Assembly (NCBI GenBank): GCA_036571765.1
Contig: BROE01000024.1
Coordinates: forward strand, 10,244,875-10,308,874
Direction: 5' to 3'
From: Plecoglossus altivelis
Taxonomy: Eukaryota; Chordata; Actinopteri; Osmeriformes; Plecoglossidae
DNA: 64,000 bases
Shown: one piece after another, positions 1 through 13,200 of the stretch
Layout of the letters: each line of letters begins with the position of its first letter
How positions within the stretch are numbered: position 1 is the first letter of the stretch
Made by a program: the position numbers and the translations under genes
The notes under the pieces: model-generated
What the model saw: only the letters and a program-made list of their open reading frames with translations
Told to the model about the DNA's origin: nothing
Database searches by the model: none

Positions 1-456
1 GATAGGGAAGAGCAAGGAGACGATTTAAAATGCCCCCGCTTGTACCCATCTGAAAGTGTTTGAGCGCTGGAGGAAACACATTTTACTGGGTGTGGATCTA
101 CTGTAGTCTTGATTGTTCTTCTCTTCTCACAAATAACGGAGAGAGCACATGGTCTCTAGAATAATAAAATCATGGCCTAGATTTGGGGAATACATATGAG
201 AACTGAGTAGAGATAAAGAGATGCTTGCTATCTGGGAAGGAATTGCACTGTTACAAGCTCACTGAAGAGCACTACACTGTACAAAAGAACCATACTTAAC
301 CAAATTAGATTAGTCGAAATGACAAAAACCTTTAGAAAAACCTTATTAAAACTACATAACTGTGGTTAACAGTAGTCCTTACTTAATAAGTGCAAAATAT
401 AGCTCGGTGTTGTGTCTATAAAGTGTCCATGAGTAAATATCCCAATATAATGGATG

Positions 457-458
<2 letters not shown>

Positions 459-489
<31 letters not shown>
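459..489. repeat. (TG)n microsatellite
   Basis: About 15 uninterrupted TG units following the word GGATGCA. Nothing else is associated with it. Confidence 0.95.
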
Positions 490-490
<1 letters not shown>

Positions 491-834
491 CACTACTGGG
501 AAACTGTTGACCTGCAACTTAATTCAGTTTTAGCATCGTTTTTATCTCTCGTTCCCTTGGTCCAACACCTCTCTCCATGGTCACTGTTATGATGTATTTC
601 TGGATGAGAGGCTAGCCTCCCAGTTGGAGGTAACAGCATTACAGAGCTTTGCAAATCCCAGTGTGGACAGACACAGGGATTTAGTCTCACCATTAACATT
701 TTATCACCAAGAGATTATGTCCTAATGAGGATACACATCATAAATAACCATAGACGAGCAGCTCAGATAACACACTAAGTTGATTGTCAATCGCCCACCC
801 CCTACACACACATACACACTCTCCCTCACACACA

Positions 835-864
835 CCCTCTCTCTCTCTCTCTCTCTCTCTCTCG

Positions 865-924
<60 letters not shown>

Positions 925-925
925 C
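835..925. repeat. Compound (CT)n(CA)n microsatellite
   Basis: A CT run of about 35 bases passes directly into a CA run of about 55 bases, with single interruptions (CTCG, CACG). Long apparent ORFs on both strands here are translations of the repeat. Confidence 0.95.
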
Positions 926-3540
926 TGAAGGTGGCGGTGCAGTGGTGAGGACTGAAGTATGAACATTACTGTGGTTTTGATGTATGACTGCTTTCCCTTT
1001 CCTCAACACTGCAATATGTTTTCATACACTCCTTGTTGCAGTGTACCACTCTCAGCTCCAACTGCCTTGCAAGGAATCTCTTCTTTATTAAAATCCATAA
1101 ATTATACTTGACACATGTAATGGGTAGGAATGTTGTAGGAGGAAAATATTATATGATCATTATTAACAATTATTTAAAAGAGTCACTGAGTATAGTATTG
1201 TCTAATCTTTAATAGTAGAAATACGTTATATTTAACAGCAACATTTAACAACTTACACCTCACTGACCCATTCAGTCCCATGAAACTACTCCCCTAAATT
1301 ACTGCAGAAAATGTTCCACAAATCTAATGGTATGACCTTTGAATATGTTCATACTTTTGTTTATCCTCAATGCTTGCCTCGAAGAAATTGAGCTCTCCTT
1401 TTAAGCCTAATAAATGAAAAACATTTGAATACTTGCTACGTTACCGTCAAATCTACCCACAACTCCAATCAAAATAATACTTCTAAATTGACAAGGGACA
1501 ACAATTTGCATGATGTACATCGTGCCCATAAATACAGTTTTTCCTCATTATTTATGCCACTGGTTCTAAGTCTAATAAAGGATTTAATCCATTTTAGAGT
1601 GAGGCAGTAACTACCAAAAAGTGGAAAATCTGAAGGAGCCTGAAAATGTTCTGAAAGCATCGAATGTCTGATGATCTTTGCTCCCTGGTAAGAGGGCTTG
1701 CAGGAGTTGTCACCATGTATTACAGTCACACACTTCTCTCAAGACCACTCCAGAAAGCCCAAACATGACTGTCAAACATCTGATGGGAGAGATGTGGAGT
1801 CTGCAGAGATCACAACAAACTGCCAGCTATTATTTTAAACAAGCAGAAAACAATTGCGTATCTATGAGTTATTTGCGGTGTTCACTTTTTCCACTGGGCA
1901 TAATACACCGCTAAATCAATACAGGCAGGTGTGTCAATAATTCCTTTTCCATGGGAATTCTGTGGATTTTGATTTGACTATGACAATTAGTTTTTATTGA
2001 TCCCATTGAACTCATTGAAATTTTGGTATTCTCTCTTGCCCATCTGGATTAATTGTAATACATTAAGGGAAAGGGGAGTGGACAAAAAGAAATAGATGAA
2101 GAGAAAAATACAGAAAAGGCAACGAGGACAGATGAAGAGAAAGTGGGATGGTGGAGAGAGAGAGAGAAAAGAGAGTGATGAAAATCATACTAAGTCTGGA
2201 ATATCTTCTGATCTTTTCATACAAAGTTCTTTTTTAAGATATTGGTCCCGTCTGTAAATTTCCCTCTCCTATGTACCGGAGCTTTATTTCTCCAACACAC
2301 AGCCCCCCGCCCCCCCACCCCCCACTTATGTTTCTTATCAATTCACTCCAGGGGATTAGATGCCCTCCATCACTGCCCCACCTATTATGGAGTCTTCAGA
2401 GAGCATTCACAGAAGGGGAATGAGAGGAGAGAATCTGCTCCACGCATCATTCTGAAAATTCATAGAGATCCTCCTGAGGGAAATGAGAGGGATAATTTTT
2501 ATGTGTCCATAGAGGAGTTCATAGTAATATGTTTCCACTCTATTCTACCTTCCAGTGGTATTTTGGTGTCATCTTGGACAGTATAGGTGGAGGCTTCCTG
2601 CCCTTTTGAAAGCTGGTAACTGCAGATAAAGTCAGTGAATGCGAAAAAATTGGGCTGCTGGAATTCAAATAAATCATAAAAAATAAGTCATGCATGTGAT
2701 TTTTCCAGGGAATCTGAGAATGCAAATGGGAAAAACCGACAAAAAAATTGGGCTTGGGTCAAAACAAAGGAAAGAATTCCTTGTCCAGCAGGCGTGAATA
2801 CATTTCCCTGGTGAAGCCACAACCAATGGTTTTTATATATTCGGTGTATTCTCCATCCCTCAGTCCTGCCTGTATTGCTTAGTGATACATGTGTTTTGAC
2901 TCCAGGGAACTGGAGAGATTACAGGAATTTGTGCCCCTATTACTGCCTCATGGAATCTAGTTTTAGTGTCAACACCAAGCTGCAATGAGCTGTTTACAGA
3001 GTTGAAACAGAGGAGGTTGGGGCTGCATGCCCTTGTTGAGCTACACAACAAGAGCCCTGCTATTAAGGGAAGGAATCTTGGCCATCTCTCTCCATCTTCA
3101 GCCTCAGTCTCAGATAGCAGTTATGGGCTGGTAATAGGTTTCACTGGGAAGAGGTGCTCTTCTTCTTGGATTACATCTGAGTCAGTAAAACCCAGTATTT
3201 CTTTTGTTTGTTCAGCTTTTCTTCTCTTTTTTTTGGCCAGTGAAGTTGTTCCTTGAAAACAGCATTTAATTGTGTCATTCAGTTCTCTGGCTGACCGTCT
3301 AACTTGATTCCCTGGTGTAAACACATTGGCAGATTCTGGCTGACGGTAGGGGTATGTCGTACGTCAGTTCGCTTCCAGTTGCGTATTTTGCAAGTGACCT
3401 TCTGTCCACTTGTGTATGCAGCCATTTCAAAGAAATGTTTTAGAGAGTTGCTAGTGGGAAGGACGAACAAGAGAAGGGACAAGGAGTGAAGACAGAGACA
3501 CACAAGCCCAGAACGCTAAGAACAATCAGATACACTCTGA

Positions 3541-3566
3541 CACACACACACACACACACACACACA
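3541..3566. repeat. (CA)n microsatellite
   Basis: Thirteen CA units. No coding context. Confidence 0.95.
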
Positions 3567-6500
3567 AAGTGCCTGTAGATTGTGATGAAGACGAAAAGGA
3601 AAGAAAGAACCAGAAGTCCAATCTGCCCTTAGGGCACAATAACTCACAAGTTAGCTTCCCCAGCAAGTCCTGAGATTAGGTCTGAATCACATTCCTCCGC
3701 CCGTCATTTCTCCCCAGTCCTGATTAGCATGATGCCTGAGCTCTGGAACCTACTGCAGACAGACACTTATCAGCCATTCCTCTGCCAATGTAGGCAGATA
3801 CAGACATGGAGAAAAGAGACAGAAAGAAGGGGGGAGAGACAGAGAGAGAGAAACAGGAGAAGAGGATGAGATAGAAGAAATGAGAAAATAACCCAAAAAA
3901 TACAACTAAACAATGGAGGGGTTCCCTAAAGAAAGGCTATTGAATATATGGCTCAAACAGCCTTGTTTGGAAGAAATGAACGATTAATATTAATAGGAAA
4001 CATGTTTCAATTTCCTTGAATAGTGTGACCTGCCTCTGCTGGACTTGATAGACACAGACTGGGTGTTTAATTAGCAGCTTCCAGACTGAACACTGTCTGA
4101 TGCTGACGTTCAGGTGATCCAGAAGCTTCCTGTTTCCGTCATCACTGGCTGACTTATGCAACCGTATAGTATTTCCGTCCACCCTATATTTACACATGAC
4201 AACGTGTCAGAGAGACTAATGGGGGCTTGTCTGTTAGAGTGACATGAACTGAAACAGACGCTTCAGAGAAAACTCAGTAACTGGAGAACCATGACTCACA
4301 TCTGGACTGTATAACAACCTGTGTGTTTTTAAATTTTGATCACAGTTAGACCACTGAACTTTATGCGACGATTGTCAATACGTTGAAATGGACGTGATCG
4401 AGCCACAACATTGAACATTGCCATCATTGCAGGATGGGGGAGCTCCTCCTGCCTGGATTTCTTTTGTCAAACACACTTTTTATTGTTGCTGAGAGTTGAG
4501 TAAGTCAGATCAATGACAAGCAAGTATCTCTCCGCCTTTATTTCTGCAATTATACCAATTGTTATTACACAGATAATTAGAGATTGAACTTGTTATGAAA
4601 TAATAACTATTCGAGTAGAGCCAAAAACAAACTTAACACGCCTTGAAATAAAAAAACAAGTTTTCTTTCAAGTGCTGGATAAATGTGTTCTTATAATTGT
4701 CTTTATTAGTTCTGATGATGACATTACTCACAGACTTCATGGTTACCAAACATCAAAAGTTGTGAATTAATCTGTCAGTTAACACCCCCATTCGATTTCT
4801 ATGTTGTCTTCTATTTCGATATAGGAAGTATGGCCTTCCTCCATGGAAGATGGAGGGTTCCCTGTCTACTGGGCGGAACATGTCTTACTGCATCAGGGTG
4901 AGCAGCTCTTCCACAATAAGACCCAGACACTTTAATGAATGCACTGAGAACTTCTGTAGATGGCAAAGACAAGTCGTGAGTTAATAATTAATGATGCATT
5001 TGGTGGCATGTGTCCCTGGTTTTAGCCCGTGCCTGAATTAAATATTCACACGGGGAACATAAACACTCAAATACGACTGTGGATGTTCTGTTGATGATGA
5101 TGAGGAAGCGTGAGGAAATGTGTGTGTGTGCATGTGTTTGTGTGTGTGTGCATGTGTTTGTGTGTGTGTGCATGTGTGTGTGTGCACTTGTTACTGCCTG
5201 CCTGGTGGGACACTGGCTTTTTCATATCCTCGGCCATTTCTTTAGTTTGACTCATGAACCAGAATTACTTAAGGCTGCAATGAGATCATTATCCTTCCTT
5301 TAGTTGCTGCCTTTGTGCGGTTCAACAATGTCTGGAGGAATTAGAGAGGCGATTAAAAAAGGACCTGCTGCTGAACATTTAACTGATTTCATCTAATTGA
5401 TGTCACTTTTATTCCGTCTTTATTGTTTTTTAATGGCCCCTATCTGTCACCATGTATGTTATTCATGTCTTGGGTCAAGAACAGCAGGTACACTCTCTTC
5501 CTCCAAGGACCACACTCTAGAATCACCATAGAGATGTCCTCAAATTAAGGCCCAATCGATTTCGATCATTGTGTTCACTGGCCATTTTGAAAAGAAGTGC
5601 ATAAGAACACAAGTGCATAGGTTTTCCTATTTGTTTCACTCCACCAGGCCAGCTCAGCCATCTTCACCTCTACAGCTCGACCTGTGAGGAGAACACTAAG
5701 ACTTGTAATGGTTTCCACATTTCCGTCATCGCTCTTTGTCTAATGGATTTTCAGGAGCAGTGAAACTGAGATATTGTAGACGAGAGTGAGTAAAGAGGAC
5801 CCAGTCATATCCCAGTGCCATTGTTCAATTGAAACAGAGCTGGGTTATCTGCCACTATTCTGGGATTTTCTTAAGAGGCTATTAGCACCCCCATACTAGA
5901 AAAAACACCATTATTTCTGCTGCAATCTGCAGTCAGGAAGCTTATCAGCCCCAGGCATGGTTTGAATCGGGACTCTGGTGTAGCACACAGAAATCTATTA
6001 TGCCTTCTAATCCCTCAAACTCCCTGCACTAACATACAAATACACGACTTTGAGTCATGAGCAAACAGTAGGCCTGGATCCCAAGCCGGCATTTAGCAGC
6101 TTCTCACTCTGTCTGAAGGAGGATTTCTGGGGGATGTCAGATCTCGGTGCAAGTTTGGAACCTGTGGGAGAAGATCATCTGTCACAGGCAGGTGGGATCT
6201 GTGGGTTCCGCTTGGGGAAAATCTGTTTTATTGCGAGAGCTTGTAAAACATCCCTGTGTGCCGTGATGTCACGTGAAGTTTGTTTCGAGTCAGAAAGGAT
6301 GCAGAGCGTAAAAACCACGTCCAACTTTAATGACATCAAGCACTATTGTAAGTCAGTTGGGAAGTTCTTTAATTTTCATTTTGAATCATTTGGAGAGAAA
6401 GAGAAATATCAGTCTGCTCCAATCGAATAAACAAAGGCATAGATATACATATTTAATAGTATGCATAATAGATGGGCTTTTGCTCACAGGGAGTCCTCTG

Positions 6501-8139
6501 CAGTACAGTGCATGCTGAACGGTGAAGACATAAAAATAAACCGCAAAGTGAAGAGCCATTACCACACTGCAGTTTGGAGAAGTGTTCAAGTCCGACAAAG
6601 CTCAGAGGGCAGACATTATGTGCCAAGAAATCTCTGCCTCAATGTCTAATTACAAAAGAATTCATCATCTACGCTACACAACCAATTAGTGGACTCGAAG
6701 CTACGCGGCTTGGGAGCGTTGCGGTTCTCCTCTCTCTGCCATTTCCCCCAACAAGCGCAGTCAGCATCATGTACACCACCACAGGATGCCAGTCAACCAA
6801 GTGTCATTTCAATGTTCGTTTTGGATTCCAAAAGAGGTTCCAATCTGGTATCAGTGAAAGAGAGAGCTCTCAGCCCACCTGGCAAGGCTTATGCCTAGTC
6901 AAGTCACGAGCAAGGTCATGGAATCACAACACAGTACATTCACATAGCAAAGTGGGGAAAAGGGCCTTAAACTATGTGACATGCTCACCATAGCTGAACA
7001 TGAAATATTTACACCAAAGAGTAGCCATTCCAATCCCAGGGCCAGTCACTTAGGGCTTAATTACTTATTAGTGCCAGAAAGCTTGCCAGGGCATTGGCTA
7101 TGAATAATGGACAATATTTTTGAAGGTCATTAAGGGGAGAGCAGTTCTGTGTGTGTGTGCGTGTGTGTGTGTTCTTCTGCCCATGTGATTGTTCGCGTAT
7201 TTATTGGATGGGAGGCAATGGTAGACTAAGTGTGCACGGCTCGGTGTTTGTGGCAAGTGAAAGCAAGGTGGAGGTTATTCATCAACGCCTCCTGCGGGGG
7301 CATCTACAGAACAGACTGACGAATGTCTCCCTCCTTCTTCGTAAGGACACACGTCTCAGCAAGCAGACGATGAATGCTCTTTTCACAGCATATTTATTTG
7401 TCACTCCGGTGTCGATCCCAGCAGAGACTCACACTGTATTATCATCCCTGACAAGACAAGGAGCGATTTCTTTTCTGTCCTCCGAGGAGACCAGACCACG
7501 CGACACCCCCCTGTGTGAGGCACGCACTCTCTCTGCATGCCAATGGTTGGACTCTTTCTCTTTCCTCTCCTGCTAACCTCCCCACACTTCTTCCTCCTTC
7601 CCTCTTCCTCTCCACTGTTCCTCCTCTCCTATGTCACTGACTGCTCCCTCTGCACACCTCCTCTTTCCTCACCTCTAATTGTCATCTTCTGTTCACCTCC
7701 TCCCTCCACTTCTTCTAATGAGAGGAGGGGAGGGGGGCAGGAATACAGAAAATGTTGAGTAACTTCCTAACTGTTTAACAGGAACGTATGTGTAGAACGT
7801 ATGTGTAGTAAACAGAAAAACAGATGGTGGATGGGGAATGAGGCAAGGTGGAAGAAGGTAAATTAGCGTGTGCCCACACACTCATTTGCAAGCGTACGCA
7901 TTTTGTGTTGTGTGCACAACCGGTGTGTTAAAATCTCCATATATCGACACGATCAAGAATAATCACAAGCTTAAAACATCAGTCCCAACACAGGTCCCTG
8001 ACTGCCCTAACCAGGCCCCAGCCCCTTCCTGTCCCCCTGATAGAGAGCTCTAGGACTCAGTGATGAAACCTCCTGTTTGTTTGCTCTGTGTTATGAGCAG
8101 GAGGGCTGCGGGGATAAGGTGCCACTGTAGCACACCCTT
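3567..8139. other. Gene-free stretch
   Basis: No gene supported. It contains GA-rich DNA near 3830-3870, a 20-bp TG-rich tandem at 5121-5184, a TG run at 7149-7172, and a pyrimidine-rich tract at about 7550-7710. Short ORFs at 6050-6430 and 6574-6993 have no recognisable domain and no usable splice context. Confidence 0.55.
5121..5184. repeat. 20-bp TG-rich tandem repeat, three copies
   Basis: Units at 5121-5140, 5141-5160 and 5161-5180 share a TG run, then CATGTG, then a TTTG ending. The third ends in plain TG. It is a microsatellite-derived minisatellite. Confidence 0.9.
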
Positions 8140-8340
8140 GAGGGCGTATGGCTTTGTTGTCACCAATCTATTCCATCTTCTGCTGTCTGCCATGCCAGCT
8201 CCAAATACCATTTGGTAAATATGACGGAGTGGCATTAGACAGGGTCAGGGCCACTAATCTTGTTATCTCATCACAGCAGTGTCATGTTTTCTCTGTGAAC
8301 CGCCCCAGTCCCTGGCCTCTTCACCCGATAAAGAAAATCT
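8140..8340. other. Candidate conserved non-coding block
   Basis: A repeat-free stretch of balanced composition inside the desert. It contains a perfect short palindrome, CCAAATACCATTTGG (8201-8215; 6-bp arms, 3-bp spacer), and AT-rich homeodomain-like words. Calling it an enhancer candidate is inference from texture alone; no alignment was available. Confidence 0.25.
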
Positions 8341-9849
8341 AACAATTTATTTTCAAGAGGGCTCTCTCCTCAAGAGATTTGTTCAACCTTGATCATTACA
8401 CACGCACGGACGGGAAGATAACCTGACATGCCACGTATGGGCTTGCACTAGGGCTTATTACGGCTTCCCTTTATGTACTGTATTTCCAGACAGGCACTCC
8501 ACAAGGAAACACTTCACCTCAGAAAATGTAATCCATTTGATATCATTATCATTTTTACCTGCAAAAACCCCTGTTGCTTGACTATTATACAGCCGACAAG
8601 ATGTTTAAGGTATCCTGGACAAACAGGAGAAATTGGAACAGACAGGTCTGTGTGCAATTGAGAAATAAAATGGCTTTAGATGAAAAAAGAAAAAAGGAGG
8701 TTATTGCCTTCCACACCTACAGAAACAACACTCTGGTATGGAGTCAATCACTAACTAGGTAGTCGGATTCAAACCTAGTTTGGTTCCTCTATTAGCATAA
8801 TGAACCAGGAGTTTGAGCATGATGATGTTGAAGTGTAGAAGCAGATACCTCCCTCAGCATTCACTTCAGGGTTCAAATACATTTGCATTCGTTCAATCCA
8901 CCAAGTCTCGGGCTGTTTTATTACCGCGTTACTGAAGTATCTGTACGGGTCCTGCAGGGGACGAACATGCTTTCATTTTGAGATAAAAAGATCCCTTCTT
9001 GCAGACCGTTGCACACAAGCAAAAAGGTAGGCAGGTGTGAGGATGTGTAGGAGGTAGATTGGTGTGGGGAGAGGGTAGGATGCTTGGAGACGGGCGTGAG
9101 AGTGTGGTCGAGAGGCAACATTAGGATGTGTGGAGACTGTGAGGATTGTGGAACGGTGAGTGTGTTTGGGAGAGCATCCCAAAGCACGCATGTTATTGTG
9201 TATATGTACAGCGCATGTGCGTGTGTGTTTTGTATGTTTGTACTCGTGTGTCTTTGTGTGCTCTCCAGCAGTACTAATCCCAAACCAGTCCACTTGGTCT
9301 CCCCTGGCCAGCACCTTATTTGCTGAAGCCTGATGATTGATTCTTGTTTGGGGCCATGCCTTTGGGCCTTATTAAATCAAAATGTAAACTCACTCTCTTA
9401 TAACAAATCACAGAGAAAATGCCAGTAGCCAGTTCTCCCTTGGGGGCGTATACCAGGATTACTCTGACAAGTTAAAAACCCAACCAGCCAGCCTTGGTTT
9501 CTCTTATTTTGCTCAGTGGGGACATATTTAATATCTCTCTGAAAGTTGCTAAGGTTGTAAGGCTTTGTGGTGTCACCATCTCTCTCCCCCACATCCATCT
9601 GTTCAGCTCTTTCATTCTTTTACATGCTACACATTCTACATTTGAGAAGGATTTATAAGTGAGATTCAGAGGAAACGACAGATCACAAACTGTACCTACA
9701 CTCTCCTTTATCTGAATTTGCATCATATTACATGATTGTTAATAGGCCAATGGCAGAACTTTACAATTGCCTGACTGTTTGATTGCTGCACTTGTATTTA
9801 ATCATCCTAAATGCAAACGTACAAACATTTGCATGGTATGCAAACACTC
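8341..9849. other. Gene-free stretch
   Basis: No gene, RNA or element recognised. A TG-rich patch lies near 9214-9256. Overlapping ORFs at 8921-9326 on both strands come from repeat-like TG/CA-rich DNA. Confidence 0.55.
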
Positions 9850-9998
9850 GCGCGCACACACACATGGGCACACACACACACACATGGGCAAACACACACA
9901 TGGGCACACACACACATGGGCACACACACACATGGGCACACACACACATGGGCGCACACACACATGGGCGCACACACACACATGGGCACACACACACA
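9850..9998. repeat. CA/ATGGGC minisatellite
   Basis: About eight units, each a CA run followed by ATGGGC (or ATGGGCG, ATGGGCA), 14-18 bp long. Variable CA length gives the units different sizes. All the long ORFs covering this interval are translations of the array. Confidence 0.93.
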
Positions 9999-12900
9999 AC
10001 TGCCAGCACAGTGAGAGACGCAGGGGGCTCTGAAAGGGCAACCCAGCCAGCCATCTGTCCAGCTTAGCAGCAGAGGTTAATGTGTGGACATCATCATTAC
10101 ACGACATATTGGTGTTTAACAAAGGTTACCAGCTCTCACCACAATTAGGTACTGTGGCATATGTATGAAATGGCAGAGTATCCAATTATGAGGTAAAACA
10201 TGTCATAATCAGTGGCAATTAGGTGCGCAGCATGTGTGAGGTTCAAATGCAGTGATATTGTATATTGTACTATTAAGTATGTTAATTATCATCTGTCTAT
10301 ATATCCATCCTATATGTAATTCCAGATTGTTCCATCAATAACATATGGGTGAGCAGTAAGAGTTGAACAGTAAGAGTTCTTTTACAAGGTGTTTGAAATT
10401 CACAGTCATGCGGAAATTAATGTGATAGCTCATTAGACTATTAGAACCTTCTATATAAAGGTGAGCTCAAACTGAAACCACAAAGCACCCTGATCAAACA
10501 AGAAAACACATCATAGTTGTCAGGGACCTTGTATAGCTAAGGCCTTTTTGTGTGGAGGTGTCATTAAACTTCTCTGTGTCAAAGACAAACTTTAACACAA
10601 CTTTAATTAGTTTAGTGTCTGGCTGTACCGCAAAAAAAAAAAAAAATTGGCATAATTCCTAACCAAGACAGTGGGATAAAATGTAATGATATATGGATAT
10701 TTTGCCGTCATATTTCTGTTTACAATACGATTTTTCAAGAATAAGCCCCATTCAAGGTTTTCCAAGCCTTCCTGTCTGTCAGTTCTCAGAGGACAGCCAG
10801 CTAAGCAGGAAGCAGTGGCTCACTGAGCATGTGCAGTCCCCAGCCATGTACAAAAACCACAGCTCTGCCTTGTGTTCATTCCCCAGCAGTGTGTGTAGGA
10901 CCACAGCACCTCCTAGTCTCTGTCTGTAATTAGAACGCTGATAAAATGTTGATTTAAACCCAACATCTTGTGTGTTTGTCTTTCATTTGGGAACAGAAAG
11001 AGACACAAAACTCAAGGCAGATGGAGGTGGCTTATGTCCCCTTGGTACCAAACCGTGAAAGGACCAGGACAGGAGCCAACTATGCAGACACACACAACAC
11101 GCACACACAACACAGACACACGCACACACAACACAGACACACACAACAAAGACACACACCCACCCACACCCATACACAGACAGACACACACAACACAGGC
11201 ACACACACACACACATACAATACACAACACAGACACACACACACACACAACACAGACAGACACACACACATACAACAAAGACACACACACACAACACAGA
11301 CAGACACACACATACACACAACTCAAAGACTCTTCGCATCTGCCAATTACAATCTAGGGCTGGTATGAAGGATCACTCAGTGAGCTAAATTTAGCAGCTT
11401 TCCATACACACTGTGAGTCAGTCATGCAACACAGAGTTCCATTGAAGCCTCAGGTGAAATCCCAAAATATCTGTGATGATTTCCATCTTATGCTTTGTGG
11501 GGAAGATGTTTTTTTGTGTGCCTGTTTTGACAGTAATCATCATGTACCATCACCAACTGTAACGGCTCTTTATGGATGGCATTGTCAAGTCCCAGAACCT
11601 CAGATCTTCACATCAGCTAGATGGTAACATGGCTAATCTTTGTTTCATCTTGGAAAAATCCAACTTTCTATCAGTAGAGGGGGGTACTACACGCTATGAG
11701 GAATCATGACATTCCTAGGTGTTCATTTCCTTAAGGCTGGACAGTGGAAAATTAGATAAGCACTGAATTCAAAGTCCAGGATGTTACTTCTACTCTAGTG
11801 TGTCCATATCATTACACTTTAAAGACAACGTTTTTTTCTCACTCAGAAAGAACATAAAAGTTTGATTAGTTTATCCCCCCAATCTAAAATCATGCAGTTT
11901 TTATGCAGTATTCTGTGAGTTCCCTAGACATACTGGTAACATCTTGACAACTTTGTCAAATTAAGTTCTGAGGGTTGCTGGCTGCAACATAATACCCACA
12001 CAGAATACAATATTAAGAAAATTAACTAATTTATTGGGTATGCTTGCCTTTGGCCTTTCAGTTATATTTGGCAAATTGCAAATAAAGCAATAAACCAGGA
12101 GAGGGGTATCACATTATAAGTCCTGTATCGATGCTCTTCGAGCAATTGAAGTGGAAAACATTAGAAGCGTGACTGGTAAGGTTGTTTTCCCTACTTACAA
12201 CATGGATAGCCAGTCTTATGATCTGCCCCCATAGTCTCAGCTAGCGACGTTGGGTTGCTGATAAAGATCGCTTCCAGTAAACTTTGATAATTAGCCAGTT
12301 TTCCTAGAATACCTTTCAACCGTGTTTACGTTTTGGCTGGCGTACTCTCAGTTTGCAGATTGCATCATTTCAATAGCAATTCCAGCTAAGATACTGGATA
12401 GCCTGGTTATTTAGGAAAGGATCATTTTTACACATGATTTGCTCGTTTCAATGCAAATGTTTCCAAAATGTTAGGCGGCTACAATATGTTTATATCTCCA
12501 TAACGTAGTGCACAAAAAGACTTTAGAAAAGAACCCAGTTTAATTCTACACTTCCCTCTTAGTACATGAAGAGTAAATGAGCAGCAGCAAATGTATGTTT
12601 TGCTATGTTCTGAATAATGATGCATACTTATTTAAAATATACAGAAATATCACTTCATATCAGGTTAAAGTTAAGTACACTTATGTTTGATGTTAGGTTA
12701 AACAAGACGTTTGGAGGTGATATAGTAAAAAAAAGAAAAGATAGTTGTCTACATTAAAACGGCCTTAACCGCAACCAAAGCAAGCACATCTCACAATTTC
12801 CTTAGAAATGCTACTCTCTATACTGTTATCTTTTGTTATTTCGTATGTAAAAGTAATTCATTTCCACTGTTGCTGTCACTGCAAAATATTAGTTTATTAA

Positions 12901-13030
12901 AAGGAATTCATGAATCTAACAGATAAGGGAGTAAAACAGGATCCCTGCTGGAATAACTAATAAATATGACAAGAAGACTCAAACAGAAACATAGTTCAGA
13001 GAATGGCAATTTACCATGCACTTGTACACA
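9999..13030. other. Gene-free stretch
   Basis: No gene supported. It holds a 14-base A run near 10632-10645, a CA-rich imperfect repeat at about 11088-11327, and otherwise AT-rich unique DNA. Confidence 0.55.
11088..11327. repeat. CA-rich imperfect tandem repeat
   Basis: Roughly 240 bases of CACAACACAGACACAC-type words with many variants (CACCCACC, CATACAA, CAGACAGA). The overlapping Thr/His-rich and Cys/Val-rich ORFs on the two strands are artefacts of this repeat. Confidence 0.93.
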
Positions 13031-13151
13031 AACAACCACACACACACACACAGTGAGATGCAGAGGAAGGGATTGAGAGAAAGAGAACACGTGGAAGTGA
13101 GAGAGAGAGAGAGAGAGAGAGAGAGTATGCAAAACAGTGAAATGAAGAGGA

Positions 13152-13192
<41 letters not shown>

Positions 13193-13200
13193 AAGAGAAT
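13031..13200. repeat. (CA)n and (GA)n microsatellite cluster
   Basis: A short CA run at about 13036-13051 is followed by two long GA runs (about 13098-13126 and 13157-13198) separated by some 30 bases of purine-rich DNA. Confidence 0.93.

Larger units (their letters stand above)
1..3540. other. Gene-free stretch, left end
   Basis: No coding exon, RNA gene or intact mobile element could be supported. Open frames here are under 115 codons, resemble no family I recognise, and several lie in repeats. Visible structure is simple: a TG run near 459, a CT/CA compound run near 835-925, a GA-rich patch near 2150-2175, and a C-rich patch near 2300-2325. It belongs to the gene desert on the 3' side of SOCS6. 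Confidence 0.6.

Noticed and set aside
10968..11368. Thr/His-rich ORFs of about 130 codons
   Set aside because: Pure translation of CA-rich repeat. Opposite-strand Cys/Val-rich frames have the same origin.
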